In this document: positions 19,925 to 29,205 of the stretch, in pieces
How positions within the stretch are numbered: position 1 is the first letter of the stretch
Layout: the number at the start of each line of letters is the position of its first letter
Assembly (NCBI GenBank): GCA_963823105.1
Contig: CAWGKC010000009.1
Span: 248,001-312,000, forward strand
Direction of reading: 5' to 3'
Length of the DNA: 64,000 bases
DNA from: JAJYKC01 sp963823105
GTDB lineage: Bacteria > Acidobacteriota > Terriglobia > Bryobacterales > Bryobacteraceae
The notes under the pieces: generated by a model
Told to the model about the DNA's origin: nothing
Databases searched by the model: none
The model's input: only the letters and a program-made list of their open reading frames with translations
Made by a program: the position numbers and the translations under genes

Positions 19925-21600
19925 GTCTTCGCGCCGGCGGCCTTCTCGACAATCTTCAACGTTTCGCCGCTCGGCGCGTTCCCCGTCTTCTGCACGATCC
20001 CGCTCGGCCAATGCACTTCCACTTCGTCCGCCTTCACCGCGCTCCCCAACCCAAAATGCAGCGTGAACGAATTCTGCGAGTAGTAACTGCCGCCGCTCAT
20101 CACTTCCTCTGTCATCTTCCGCGCCCCTACCGTTACAATAACCCGCGCGCCGATCGCGCTGCGGTTCGACTTCGTCCCCGTCAACGACACGTTCAGATAA
20201 TTCCCGCGCGGCGCGCCGTTCTTCAACAGACTCGGCGTCGAATTCATATTCACGATTACGATCTCCGGCCGCCCGTCTCCGTCGATGTCGCCCACCGCCA
20301 GCCCGCGCGCCGGCCTCGCAACCTGAAACGCCGGCCCCGCATCCGCCGTCACGTCTTTGAATTTTCCCCCGCCCAGGTTCCGGTAAAGCACCGTGGCCTG
20401 CGCATACGTATCGCCCAATTGCTTTCCCTCCACTTCCGGATAAACGTGCCCGTTCGCCACCACCAGATCGGGCCGGCCGTCGTCGTCCACATCCACGAAC
20501 GCGATCCCCCACCCCAACAATTGCCGCGCTCCGAGACCCGCCTCCCGCGAAACGTCGGTGAAGAATTTCCCGTCGTCGTTGTGAAACAGCGAAGTCAGAT
20601 CGCCGGAAAAATTCGTCTTCGCGATGTCCAGCCGCCCGTCGCCGTCGTAATCGCCCACCGCGATCCCCATCCCCGCCTGCAGCGCGCCGTCGTAATTAAA
20701 CGCCACGCCCGCCTCCACTCCCCGCTCCTCGAACGTGCCGTTGTGCAGGTTGTGATACAGCAGGCTCGGCGTCATGTCGCATGCGACGTAAATATCCGGC
20801 CATCCGTCGTTATCGAAATCCGCCGCCACCACTCCCAGCCCGTAGCGCCCGCCCGGCTTCAAAATCCCCGCCGCCTCCGACACGTCGGTAAACGTCCCGT
20901 CCCCGTTGTTGTGATACAGAACGTTGTGCGCCAGCGGCAGCCCGCGCGGCCCGCACATCACCGCGATCCCTTTCCACTCGCAAAAATTCCCATCCCCCCG
21001 ATGCGGCGTTTTGTCGAGATCCAAATCCACATAATTGGCGACGAACAGGTCCACAAATCCGTCGCGGTCGTAATCGGTAAACGAACATCCGGAGCCGTAC
21101 CGCGTCCCCGTCACCGGCAGCTTCGCCTTCGCCGTCGCGTCCTCAAACGTCCCATCGCCGCGATTGCGATACAGAACATTGTGCCCGTAGTAAGTCACCA
21201 TCAGATCGGGCCGCCCGTCGTTGTCGTAATCGCCCACGCAAACGCCCTGCGCCCAACCCTCCCGCTTGAATCCCGCCTCCGCCGCCACGTCGTGAAAGTG
21301 CCCTTTCCCGTCGTTGTGGTAAAGCTGCGGCAGGTTCGGGCCCTGCGTTCCCTGTGCGTTCAGCCGCGTCCCATTCGCGATGAAGATGTCGTTGTTCCCG
21401 TCGCCGTCGTAGTCGAAAATCGCGACGCCATTCCCCGTCGTTTCAAGAATGAAATCCTTACGGTCCCGGCCTCCATAAACGTTCTTCCCCGTCAACCCCG
21501 CCTCCGCGGCGATGTCGCGAAAATCGGCGCGGAAGGCCGGATCCACGTCCGCGGCCATCGCCCACGCGCACGCAAACGCCATCGCCGCCCGGCGGATCAT
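19921..21600 (-). CDS. CRTAC/ASPIC-UnbV FG-GAP repeat protein
   Basis: An intact 559-aa protein. A short signal peptide ('AAMAFACAWAMAAD') is followed by 'FRADFRDIAAEAGLTGKNVY' and then FG-GAP motifs every ~50-60 residues (DYDGDGNNDIFI, DYDNDGRPDLMV, DYDRDGFVDLFV, DFDNDGWPDIYV, DYDGDGRLDIAK, DVDDDGRPDLVV, DIDGDGRPEIVI). The ASPIC/UnbV C-terminus reads 'SNRSAIGARVIV', 'GGSYYSQNSFTLHFGLG' and 'VHWPSGIVQ'. It is closely similar in layout to the frameshifted copy at 13537-15193, so the two look like paralogues. Its ATG overlaps the upstream aldo/keto reductase stop by 4 bases (ATGA) and its stop overlaps the next GTG. Confidence 0.92.
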   Translation of the reverse strand: MIRRAAMAFACAWAMAADVDPAFRADFRDIAAEAGLTGKNVYGGRDRKDFILETTGNGVAIFDYDGDGNNDIFIANGTRLNAQGTQGPNLPQLYHNDGKGHFHDVAAEAGFKREGWAQGVCVGDYDNDGRPDLMVTYYGHNVLYRNRGDGTFEDATAKAKLPVTGTRYGSGCSFTDYDRDGFVDLFVANYVDLDLDKTPHRGDGNFCEWKGIAVMCGPRGLPLAHNVLYHNNGDGTFTDVSEAAGILKPGGRYGLGVVAADFDNDGWPDIYVACDMTPSLLYHNLHNGTFEERGVEAGVAFNYDGALQAGMGIAVGDYDGDGRLDIAKTNFSGDLTSLFHNDDGKFFTDVSREAGLGARQLLGWGIAFVDVDDDGRPDLVVANGHVYPEVEGKQLGDTYAQATVLYRNLGGGKFKDVTADAGPAFQVARPARGLAVGDIDGDGRPEIVIVNMNSTPSLLKNGAPRGNYLNVSLTGTKSNRSAIGARVIVTVGARKMTEEVMSGGSYYSQNSFTLHFGLGSAVKADEVEVHWPSGIVQKTGNAPSGETLKIVEKAAGAKT

Positions 21601-22580
21601 TCATGTCCCAACACGCGATGCGGCTGGTACGGCGCTTCCAGCGCCTTCGTCTCCGCCTCGTCCAATTTCACGCTCAACGCCGCCACCGCGTCTTCCAGAT
21701 GCGCCATCTTGCTCGCCCCCACGATCGGCGCCGTAATGCCCGGCTTCTGCAACACCCACGCCAGCGCCACTTGCGCGTTCGAGATCCCGCGCGCCGCCGC
21801 GATCCGGCTCACTTCCTTCACCACCGCGAAATCGGAATCCTGGTAATACAGGCCCTTGGCGTACTCGTCGGTCTTCGCCCGCAGCGTGTCCCCGTGGTCT
21901 TCCTTCCGCCGGTTGCCCGCCAGAAATCCCCGCGCCAGCGGGCTCCACGGAATCAGCCCGATCCCTTCCGCGCGGCACAATGGATTCATCTCCCGCTCCT
22001 CTTCCCGATACACCAGGTTGTAATGGTTCTGCATCGTCGTGAATCGCGACAGCCCGCGGTCGTCCGCCTTGTAGAGCATCCGGGCGAACTGCCACGCGAA
22101 CATCGATGACGCGCCCAGATACAGAGCCTTCCCCATCTTCACCACATCGTCCAACGCCTCCAGCGTTTCCTCGATCGGCGTCTCGTAATCGAAGCGGTGA
22201 ATCTGATACAGGTCCACGTAATCGGTCTTCAACCGCACCAGGCTGTCGTCGATTGAGTGCAGAATATGTTTGCGCGAAAGCCCCCGCTGGTTCGGATCTT
22301 CGCCCATCGCGTTAAACACCTTCGTCGCGATTACCACCCGATCGCGCGGCGGTCCAAAATCCTTCAGCGCCCGCCCCAGAATCTCCTCGCTCACTCCAAT
22401 CGAATACATGTCGGCCGTGTCGAAGAAATTGATCCCCATCTCCAGCGCCCGCCGGATAAACGGCCGGCTCTCTTCCTCCTCCAACACCCACTCGCGCCAC
22501 TTCTTCGCGCCATATGTCATCGTCCCCAGGCAGATGCGCGACACCTTCGTTCCGGTCGATCCGAGCCTTACGTATTCCAT
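21597..22580 (-). CDS. Aldo/keto reductase
   Basis: A 327-aa AKR with the complete catalytic tetrad in place: Asp54 and Tyr59 in 'NFFDTADMYS', Lys87 in 'VVIATKVFN' and His128 in 'YVDLYQIHRFD'. The C-terminal NADPH-binding segment 'PIVGASKMAHLEDAVAAL' is also present. It resembles the L-glyceraldehyde-3-phosphate reductase/YghZ-like group, which reduces aldehydes or sugars with NADPH in the cytoplasm. The exact substrate is not visible. It is the first gene of a run with 4-base overlaps into CRTAC genes, an unusual association of a cytoplasmic enzyme with exported propeller proteins. Confidence 0.92.
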   Translation of the reverse strand: MEYVRLGSTGTKVSRICLGTMTYGAKKWREWVLEEEESRPFIRRALEMGINFFDTADMYSIGVSEEILGRALKDFGPPRDRVVIATKVFNAMGEDPNQRGLSRKHILHSIDDSLVRLKTDYVDLYQIHRFDYETPIEETLEALDDVVKMGKALYLGASSMFAWQFARMLYKADDRGLSRFTTMQNHYNLVYREEEREMNPLCRAEGIGLIPWSPLARGFLAGNRRKEDHGDTLRAKTDEYAKGLYYQDSDFAVVKEVSRIAAARGISNAQVALAWVLQKPGITAPIVGASKMAHLEDAVAALSVKLDEAETKALEAPYQPHRVLGHE

Positions 22581-22616
22581 AAATTTATCTTTTCATTATC
22601 GAATGGCGGCAACGGA

Positions 22617-23093
22617 CTAATAGACGGCGAAGCAGAACGCTTGGTTCGAACTGTTCGGCGATAGGGAATACTCGCCCGGATCGAGCGTCTCATACGATTC
22701 CACCCGGTACAGATGCGTGTCCAGTTGCGTAATCGAAAGCTTGATCGGCCGCGCCGCGTTCTTGCGCTTCTTCGTGCCGCCGGTGGAAACTTCGCGATGA
22801 TCGCCGTTCACATCCAGCTTGTACAGCTCCAACGATTGCGGCGCTAGGCTTCCCGAATCGAAGAGAAAAATCGGCATCGCCATCGGCGTCTTCACCGGCG
22901 ACGCCGCGCCGTCGATCACAAACACCGGCCCCTCTTTCCGGTCGTCCTCTTTCGCCTGCGTCGTCTCCACCGGAATCAGCTTTCCGGCCTGCAACAAATA
23001 AGGAACGTCCTGCTTCGGCGGCTTCGGCCCGGAGTATGTCTGCGCCAACCCCGGAAGCCACGCGAGCGCCAACAACAAAGGCTTCCAATTCAT
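22617..23093 (-). CDS. Exported hypothetical protein
   Basis: A 158-aa protein starting at ATG 23093; an in-frame TTG two codons upstream is the alternative. The signal peptide 'NWKPLLLALAWLPGLAQ' is followed by 'PPKQDVPYLLQAGKLIPVE', a charged 'TTQAKEDDRKEG' stretch and a beta-rich C-terminus ('HLYRVESYETLDPGEYSLS'). No named family is recognised, but the pattern of a short lipocalin- or beta-sandwich-like exported protein is common in Solibacter relatives. It lies 36 bases upstream of the aldo/keto reductase gene and 39 bases after the ABC exporter, so it may be co-transcribed with both. Confidence 0.7.
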   Translation of the reverse strand: MNWKPLLLALAWLPGLAQTYSGPKPPKQDVPYLLQAGKLIPVETTQAKEDDRKEGPVFVIDGAASPVKTPMAMPIFLFDSGSLAPQSLELYKLDVNGDHREVSTGGTKKRKNAARPIKLSITQLDTHLYRVESYETLDPGEYSLSPNSSNQAFCFAVY

Positions 23094-23132
23094 ATTCAAA
23101 ATTGTACGCCCGGATGTTGCGCCGCGCGGAAC

Positions 23133-25019
23133 TCAGCCTCGAATCAGCCGCACGGCGTCCCCGATGGTCGCTCCGTCCCCCGCCGCCCGTTTCACGCCGC
23201 CCGTTTCCGGCTCCACCGCTTCGTCCCCCTCGCCCGGCGCCAGAAACAGGTTCGCCTCCAGTCCGTGCTGCCGCGTATACAAATCCCAATAGCGTCCGTG
23301 CGCCGCATACAGCGATTCGTGCGTGCCCCGCTCCACGATCCGCCCCATCTCCACCACTAGAATCTGATCCGCCCGGCGGATCGTCGACAACCGGTGCGCG
23401 ATCACGAACGTCGTCCGCCCGCGCATCAGATACTTCAGCCCCTCCTGAATCAACGCTTCCGATTCCGAATCCAGACTCGACGTCGCCTCGTCCAGAATCA
23501 AAATGCGCGGATCGGCCAGAATCGCCCGCGCGATCGACACCCTCTGCCGCTGCCCGCCCGACAGCTTCACCCCGCGTTCGCCGACGATGGTGTCGTACTT
23601 TTTTTCGAACTGCTCGGTGAATTCGTCCACGCGCGCAATGCGGCACGCTTCCATAATTTGTTCTTCCGTCGCTCCCGGCCGCGAAAACGCCACGTTCTCC
23701 CGAATCGTCCCATCGAAGAGAAACGTCTCCTGCAGCACCACGCCAAGCTGCGTCCGGTACGACCCCAGTTCCACCGTCGATAGATCCACTCCGTCCACGC
23801 GCACCACGCCCTCCCCAGGCGTTTGAAACGCCAGGATGAGGCCAATCATCGTCGACTTCCCGCCGCCGGACGCCCCCACCAGCGCCGTCACCGTCCCCGG
23901 CTCCGCGCGGAACGAAACTTCGTGCAGCACCGTCTTGCCCGGATCGTAAGCGAAGCTCACATTGTCGAACTCCACCTCGCCCCGCAGCGCGCCCATCCGC
24001 GTCCGCCGCCGCGGATCTTCGTCCTCCGGCAACACGCTCATCACTTCGCGCGTCCGCTCCAGCCCCGCGATCGCCTCCGTCAATTGCGTCCCCACCGCCA
24101 CGATCTGGAACACCGGCGCGATCAGGAACGCCAGCAGCGCCGTGAACGTCACGAAACTTCCCAGCGTCAACGTGCCGCTCAGGATCTGCCTCGCGCCCAG
24201 ATACATCACCAGCCCGCCCACCGCGCCCATCAACACCGTCGCCGACAGGCTCATCACCGAGGTCGCCGTCAGCGACTTCAAAACATTATTCAGCAGTTTT
24301 GTCACCCCGCCCGCGAACACCTCCGCCTCGCGGTCCTCGGCGTGGTAACCCTTAATCACCCTCACGCCGCCGAGGGATTCCGTCAACCGTCCCGTCACCT
24401 CCGCCGTAATTTTTCCCCGCTCGCGGAAGATCGGCCGGATCGTTGTGAACGCCCGCTTCAGCACAAACGTGAACCCAACGATAATCGCCAGCGCCAGCGC
24501 CGTCATCACCGTGCTGATGCGAAACAGAAACACAAGCACGATCGCCGCCGTCATGAATCCGCCCAACAGCTCCACTAAACCCGTGCCGATCAGGTTCCGG
24601 ACGCCCTCCACGTCGTTCATGATGCGCGACACAAGCTGGCCCGTCTTGTTGGCGTCGTAATAGGCCACGGAGAGCCGCCCCACATGCGCCTGCACCTTCG
24701 CCCTCAATTCCGCGATCAGCCGCTGCGCCGCCTTCGAAAGCAGTTGCGTCAGCGAAAACGAAGTCACGCCTTGAATCACCGTCGCCGCGCCCACCGCCGC
24801 GATGATCGGCATGAGCAGATCCACTCGATGCTTGCCGATCACCCCGTCGATCAGGTACTTCGTCGACATCGGAAGCACCAGCCCGCAGACCCGGTTGATC
24901 GCCATCAGCACGAAGCCCAAAAGCAGCAGGCCCCGCCGCGGATGGACCAGTTCCCAAATCTGCGGCCAGATCGCCCGCAGACGTTCCACGCCTTTCGGTT
25001 TTGCGGTTATTTCGGGCAC
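23133..25019 (-). CDS. ABC exporter half-transporter (MsbA/MDR-like), fused TMD-NBD
   Basis: A 628-aa type IV ABC exporter. The N-terminal ~320 residues contain six predicted membrane helices (for example 'LLLLGFVLMAINRVCGLVLP', 'FMTAAIVLVFLFRISTVMTA'). The C-terminal nucleotide-binding domain has Walker A 'GASGGGKST', Q-loop 'GVVLQETFLFDG', signature 'LSGGQRQRVS', Walker B 'ILILDEATSSLD' and H-loop 'FVIAHRLST'. It functions as a dimer, exporting lipids, drugs or peptides at the expense of ATP. The substrate cannot be told. It is the first gene of the minus-strand run, and 88 bases separate it from the divergent cytochrome gene. Confidence 0.93.
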   Translation of the reverse strand: MPEITAKPKGVERLRAIWPQIWELVHPRRGLLLLGFVLMAINRVCGLVLPMSTKYLIDGVIGKHRVDLLMPIIAAVGAATVIQGVTSFSLTQLLSKAAQRLIAELRAKVQAHVGRLSVAYYDANKTGQLVSRIMNDVEGVRNLIGTGLVELLGGFMTAAIVLVFLFRISTVMTALALAIIVGFTFVLKRAFTTIRPIFRERGKITAEVTGRLTESLGGVRVIKGYHAEDREAEVFAGGVTKLLNNVLKSLTATSVMSLSATVLMGAVGGLVMYLGARQILSGTLTLGSFVTFTALLAFLIAPVFQIVAVGTQLTEAIAGLERTREVMSVLPEDEDPRRRTRMGALRGEVEFDNVSFAYDPGKTVLHEVSFRAEPGTVTALVGASGGGKSTMIGLILAFQTPGEGVVRVDGVDLSTVELGSYRTQLGVVLQETFLFDGTIRENVAFSRPGATEEQIMEACRIARVDEFTEQFEKKYDTIVGERGVKLSGGQRQRVSIARAILADPRILILDEATSSLDSESEALIQEGLKYLMRGRTTFVIAHRLSTIRRADQILVVEMGRIVERGTHESLYAAHGRYWDLYTRQHGLEANLFLAPGEGDEAVEPETGGVKRAAGDGATIGDAVRLIRG

Positions 25020-25107
25020 AATACCTCCAGACTACTCAAATGGATGCTCCCGCGTTCGCCAAAGTAGCGAACTTCCTCGCGCGGCCTCGCTATAATCGAG
25101 CCAGATC

Positions 25108-26439
25108 ATGCCCCGCGCGCGCCTCGCTCTCGCACTTCCGCTGCTCCTGGGTACGCTCCGCGCCGCATCGGGCCCCTCCGTCCCCGTCACTTACTCCGCC
25201 GAAGTCCGCGCCATCCTCAACCGCCGTTGCGTCTCCTGCCACCGCCCCGGCGAAATCGCTCCCATGCCCTTCACCTCATATAACGAAGTCCGGCCCTGGG
25301 CCAAAGCGATCAGAGAAGCCGTCCTGAAACGCGCCATGCCGCCCTGGTCCGCCGACCCGTCTGTTGGGCTGCATTTCCTCAACGATCGCTCTCTCACCGC
25401 CGCCGAAATCCGCACCCTCGCCGCCTGGGTCGACGACGGCGCCAGGGAAGGCGTTGCCACGACCGCCGAAACCGCGCCGCCATCCGAAAACACCGGCTGG
25501 CGCCTCGGCAAACCCGATCTCGTCATCCGCATCCCCGGCTACCAGGTCCCCTCCCGCGCCATCCTCCAATACACTTTTCTCGTCACCCCGCTGAACCTCC
25601 CGAACGACACCTGGATCGCCGCCGCCGAATGGAAAATCGAGCATCGCGCCGTCGTCCATCACATCAACGCCTTCATTCGCCCGCGCGGTTCCAGCTACGT
25701 CGCCGGCGCTCCCGTTGGCCAGTTCTACATCGCCTCCGCCGAAGAACGCGCCGCCCGCCGCCCCGACGAGGCCGAAACGGACCGCCGCGAATTGCTCGTC
25801 GGATACGAACCCGGCTACATCCCCCAACCCTGGGGCGCCGGCCGCGCGAAACTTCTGCGCAAGGATTCCGACATCGTTTTCGAGATGCACTACACGCCCA
25901 ACGGCAAGCCCGTCACCGACTATTCCGAGCTCGGCATTTATTTCGCCCGCACCCCTCCGCGCCAACGCGTCCTCACCATCGCCCCCGCCGACGCCAACCT
26001 CGCCATCCCTCCCGGCGACGCCGATTACGTCTCCACCGCCAGCGCGAAATTCACCACCCCCGTCACGCTCGTCTCCCTCCAGCCGCACATGCATCTGCGC
26101 GGCAAAGCCTACCGCTTCGAAGCCGTCTATCCCAACGGCCGCCGCCAGATCCTCCTCGACGTCCCCCATTACGACTTCAATTGGCAGACCACTTATTTCC
26201 CCTCCGCGCCCTTCGTCATCCCTCCCGGCGTCGCCATCGTATGCACCGCCCAATACGACAATTCGCCCAACAATCCGCTCAACCCCGATCCCGCGAAAAC
26301 CGTCCACTGGGGCGATCAAAGCTTCGAGGAAATGAACATCGGCTTCTTCGAAGTCGCCTTCGACGCCGCCCGCGATCCCAACGTCGCCGTGCTCAGTGGA
26401 ACCACCAAGCCCGCTCCCTCGTCTCTACTTCAAAAGTAG
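25108..26439 (+). CDS. Exported c-type cytochrome fused to a copper type II ascorbate-dependent monooxygenase-like domain
   Basis: A 443-aa protein with a signal peptide (about 1-20). A mono-haem cytochrome c domain has the haem-binding motif CVSCH at residues 41-45 and a likely axial Met in 'KRAMPPW'. A C-terminal domain resembles peptidylglycine hydroxylating monooxygenase: copper-ligand-like 'VVHHINAF' (about 184-185), 'EMHYTPNG' and 'LQPHMHLRGK'. Known relatives are periplasmic and widespread in Acidobacteria and Planctomycetes. The combination suggests that the haem supplies electrons to the copper centres in place of ascorbate, but that is inference and the substrate is unknown. The start has no strong ribosome-binding site. 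Confidence 0.85.
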   Translation: MPRARLALALPLLLGTLRAASGPSVPVTYSAEVRAILNRRCVSCHRPGEIAPMPFTSYNEVRPWAKAIREAVLKRAMPPWSADPSVGLHFLNDRSLTAAEIRTLAAWVDDGAREGVATTAETAPPSENTGWRLGKPDLVIRIPGYQVPSRAILQYTFLVTPLNLPNDTWIAAAEWKIEHRAVVHHINAFIRPRGSSYVAGAPVGQFYIASAEERAARRPDEAETDRRELLVGYEPGYIPQPWGAGRAKLLRKDSDIVFEMHYTPNGKPVTDYSELGIYFARTPPRQRVLTIAPADANLAIPPGDADYVSTASAKFTTPVTLVSLQPHMHLRGKAYRFEAVYPNGRRQILLDVPHYDFNWQTTYFPSAPFVIPPGVAIVCTAQYDNSPNNPLNPDPAKTVHWGDQSFEEMNIGFFEVAFDAARDPNVAVLSGTTKPAPSSLLQK

Positions 26440-26488
26440 TTTCACCCCGCGCTTTGCGACAATACAAGGATAGGGAGAATGGTCTTCA

Positions 26489-28472
26489 GTGGCATCCGCA
26501 TGGTTTGAACCCGCGCGGCGCGGAACTCTATTAGAAGAACAAGCCGCTGCCGCCGCCCAATCCCCGCACGCACTCGCCGCCGCCTGCGGCCATGCCGCCG
26601 AGCGCGCCGCCTCCGCCCTGCTCGCGCTTCAATATCCCGAAGGCTATTGGTGCGGCGAGCTTGCGCGCCGATTCCACCCTCGAATCCGATTCCGTTCTGC
26701 TCGATCTGTGGCTGAACCCTCCGCTCGACGGCGTCTGGAACTCGCCCAATCGGAACCGCCTCCTCAAAGCCCAGCGCTCCATCCTCGCCCGCCAGTTGCC
26801 CTGCGGCGGCTTCAATATTTACCCGCAAGGCCCCGCCGACGTCAGCGCCACCGTCAAGGCCTACGTCGCGCTCAAGCTCACCGGCCTCTCTCCCGACAGC
26901 GAACCGCTCCAGCGCGCCGCCCGCCGCGTCCTCGAACTCGGCGGCGTCCAGGCGGCCAACAGCTACGTCAAAATCAACCTCAGCCTCTTCGGCCTCTACC
27001 CCCGCAAATACGCCCCCACCGTGCCGCCGGAGGTCGTGCTCCTCCCCGGCCACGTGCTCTATGAAATGTCCTCCTGGACCCGCGCCATCGTCGTCCCACT
27101 CTCCATCGTCCAGGCGCGCGGCGGCATCCGCCCCGTCCCCGCCGGCTTCCACATCGACGAACTGATCGCCCCCGGCAAAGGTTTTCGCATGGCCCGCCGC
27201 GGCCGCGCCGCCATCCTTTTTTATCAACTCGACCGCGTCTTCAAACTCTGGGAAAATCGCGGCTCCGAAGACATCCGCCGCGCCGCCGTCCGCGACGCCG
27301 AAAAATGGATGCTGGACCGCACCCGTTACAGCGACGGCCTCGGCGCCATCTACCCCTCCATGATGTATCTCATCATGGCTCTCGATTCCCTCGGCTATTC
27401 GCGCGATCATCCCGATCTCATCCAGGCCATCGCCCAGTTCGACCGCCTGCTCACCGAAACCGCCGACAGCCTCTATTACCAACCCTGCTTCTCCCCCGTC
27501 TGGGACACCGCTATCGCCATGTTCGCTCTCGGCGAAATGGGCGAGCTGTCCGAACCCGCCCGCCGCGCCATGGTCTCCTCCGCCCGCTGGATCGCTTCCA
27601 AAGAAGTCCGCCATCGCGGCGATTGGTCCGTCAAGCGCCCCGAAGTCGAGCCTTCCGGTTGGGCCTTCGAATTCGCCAACGAGCATTATCCCGACATCGA
27701 CGACACCGCCATGGTGCTGCTCGCCCTCCAGCACGCCCAAGCCGCCGGAGCCGAACCGCAACCCGCTTGCGAGCGCCGCGCCGTCAACTGGCTGCTCCAA
27801 ATGCAATCGATCGACGGCGGTTGGGCCGCCTTCGACGTCGACAACAACTGGGCCGTTCTGAATCGCGTCCCCTTCGCCGATCACAACGCCATGCTCGATC
27901 CAACTTGCCCCGACATCACCGGCCGCGTTCTCGAAGCCCTCTGCCGCCGCGGCTTCGACGCCTCCCATCCCGCCATTCGCAAAGGCGCGGAGTACCTCAT
28001 CGCCACTCAGGAAAAGAACGGAAGCTGGTGGGGCCGCTGGGGCGTCAACTATCTCTATGGAACATTTCTAGCCATTCGCGGTTTACGCGCCTCCGGCTTC
28101 CTCGACGGCCTCGACGCCATTCGCAAGGCCGCGCGCTGGGTGGTCTCCGTCCAAAATCCCGACGGCGGCTGGGGTGAGAGTTGCGCCAGCTACGCGCGGG
28201 ACCGCTTCGTCCCCGCGCCCAGCACGCCCTCCCAAACCGCCTGGGCCTTGCTCGCGCTCCTCTCCGCACAACACATCGTTCCCGGCGTCCTCCGCCGCGG
28301 CCTCCAATTTCTAATGGACCGCCAGAAACCCGACGGTACCTGGAACGAAGACCTCGCCACCGGCACCGGCTTCCCCAACGTTTTTTACCTGTCCTATTCG
28401 CTCTACCGCAATTACTTCCCGCTCCTCGCCCTCACCCTCGCCAAGCGCGCCCTCGAAGCCGCACCCGTTTAG
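26489..28472 (+). CDS. shc: Squalene-hopene cyclase, one frame break
   Basis: The first ~60 codons lie in one phase (GTG 26489) and the rest in the next (to 28472). Removing C26666 restores 'WCGELAADSTLESDS' and a 660-aa protein, the usual SHC length. The catalytic DxDD-type motif is 'YPDIDDTAMVLLAL'. QW repeats such as 'QSIDGGWAAFDVDNNW', 'QEKNGSWWGRWGVNY' and 'QNPDGGWGESCASY' are present, and the C-terminus 'GTGFPNVFYLSYSLYRNYFP' is characteristic. The enzyme cyclises squalene to hopene at the membrane for hopanoid lipids. No other hopanoid genes are adjacent. GTG is chosen because the nearby ATG frame stops at once and GGGAGA lies upstream. Confidence 0.9.
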
Positions 28473-28990
28473 CCGCCGCTCTTCTTCCGCCGCCCGCTCT
28501 CCGCCTCCGACCACATCTCTTCAATCGTCACCACCAGCTTCGTCCGCCCCTCCGTCCGGCTCAACCCATCCGGCTTCACGATCCACGCCCCGCGCGTCGC
28601 CCCCGTCTCGTATCCAATGCGAAACCCCGCCGGCGCTTCCTCCTTGTCGCTCACGATCCTCGCGCCGGACTGCTTCAGCCTTTCCCCCGCGTCCTTCCGC
28701 ATCGCCTCCATCAGCGCCGTAAACTTCACCGGATCCTCCGCCAGCTCCATCCGGAAATCTTCCTTGTGCGTCGCGAACCCAAAGCTCCCCGCCGAATCGA
28801 TGGTCCTGGCAATCTCCGGCCCCGCCCCGCCCAGAAACGCGCCGATCGCCTCCTTCGGGTTATAGCTCTTCAAAAACGCGCTCTCCGTTTCCGCCCCCGG
28901 CTTCACATCCGTCGCCCGCTCGATCAAAAACACCATCGCGAACGTCAATATCAAAACGACGCCCAACCCCAATCGGACACGCAACGACAT
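28469..28990 (-). CDS. Hypothetical single-pass membrane protein
   Basis: A 173-aa protein with one N-terminal membrane helix ('RLGLGVVLILTFAMVFLIE') and an otherwise soluble, charged domain containing 'RIVSDKEEAPAGFRIGYETG', followed by 'TKLVVTIEEMWSEAES'. It is probably anchored with the domain outside the cytoplasm. No family is recognised. It converges on the cyclase gene with a 4-base overlap and is divergent from the HD-domain gene. Confidence 0.65.
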   Translation of the reverse strand: MSLRVRLGLGVVLILTFAMVFLIERATDVKPGAETESAFLKSYNPKEAIGAFLGGAGPEIARTIDSAGSFGFATHKEDFRMELAEDPVKFTALMEAMRKDAGERLKQSGARIVSDKEEAPAGFRIGYETGATRGAWIVKPDGLSRTEGRTKLVVTIEEMWSEAESGRRKKSGG

Positions 28991-29205
28991 GATCCGATTG
29001 TAAACGCCGTGCCGTTGAACAACCCCTCGCTATGATTGAGGGGAGCTTGACGGACGTTGCCAAGCGAGTCGATCCAAGCAATGGTGTTCAATGTTTGCCC
29101 AATGGTACAGTCGGTGATTGCCGAGGGCCAATACGACGTATTTCGTTTCCGTCGTTCCCCCCGGAGTTCGTTCGCAATGGCCCTCTGAGCGCCCCCAATT
29201 CAGCA

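Noticed and set aside
19925..20512. N-terminal extension of the CRTAC-TPR protein
   Set aside because: It lies entirely within the upstream CRTAC gene in another phase; the coupled GTG at 19924 and the Tat-like signal after it define the start.
20011..21846. Very long open frame (611 codons) on the plus strand
   Set aside because: It is antisense to an intact CRTAC gene and part of the aldo/keto reductase gene; its composition (Arg/His/Pro-rich) is typical of GC-rich shadow frames.
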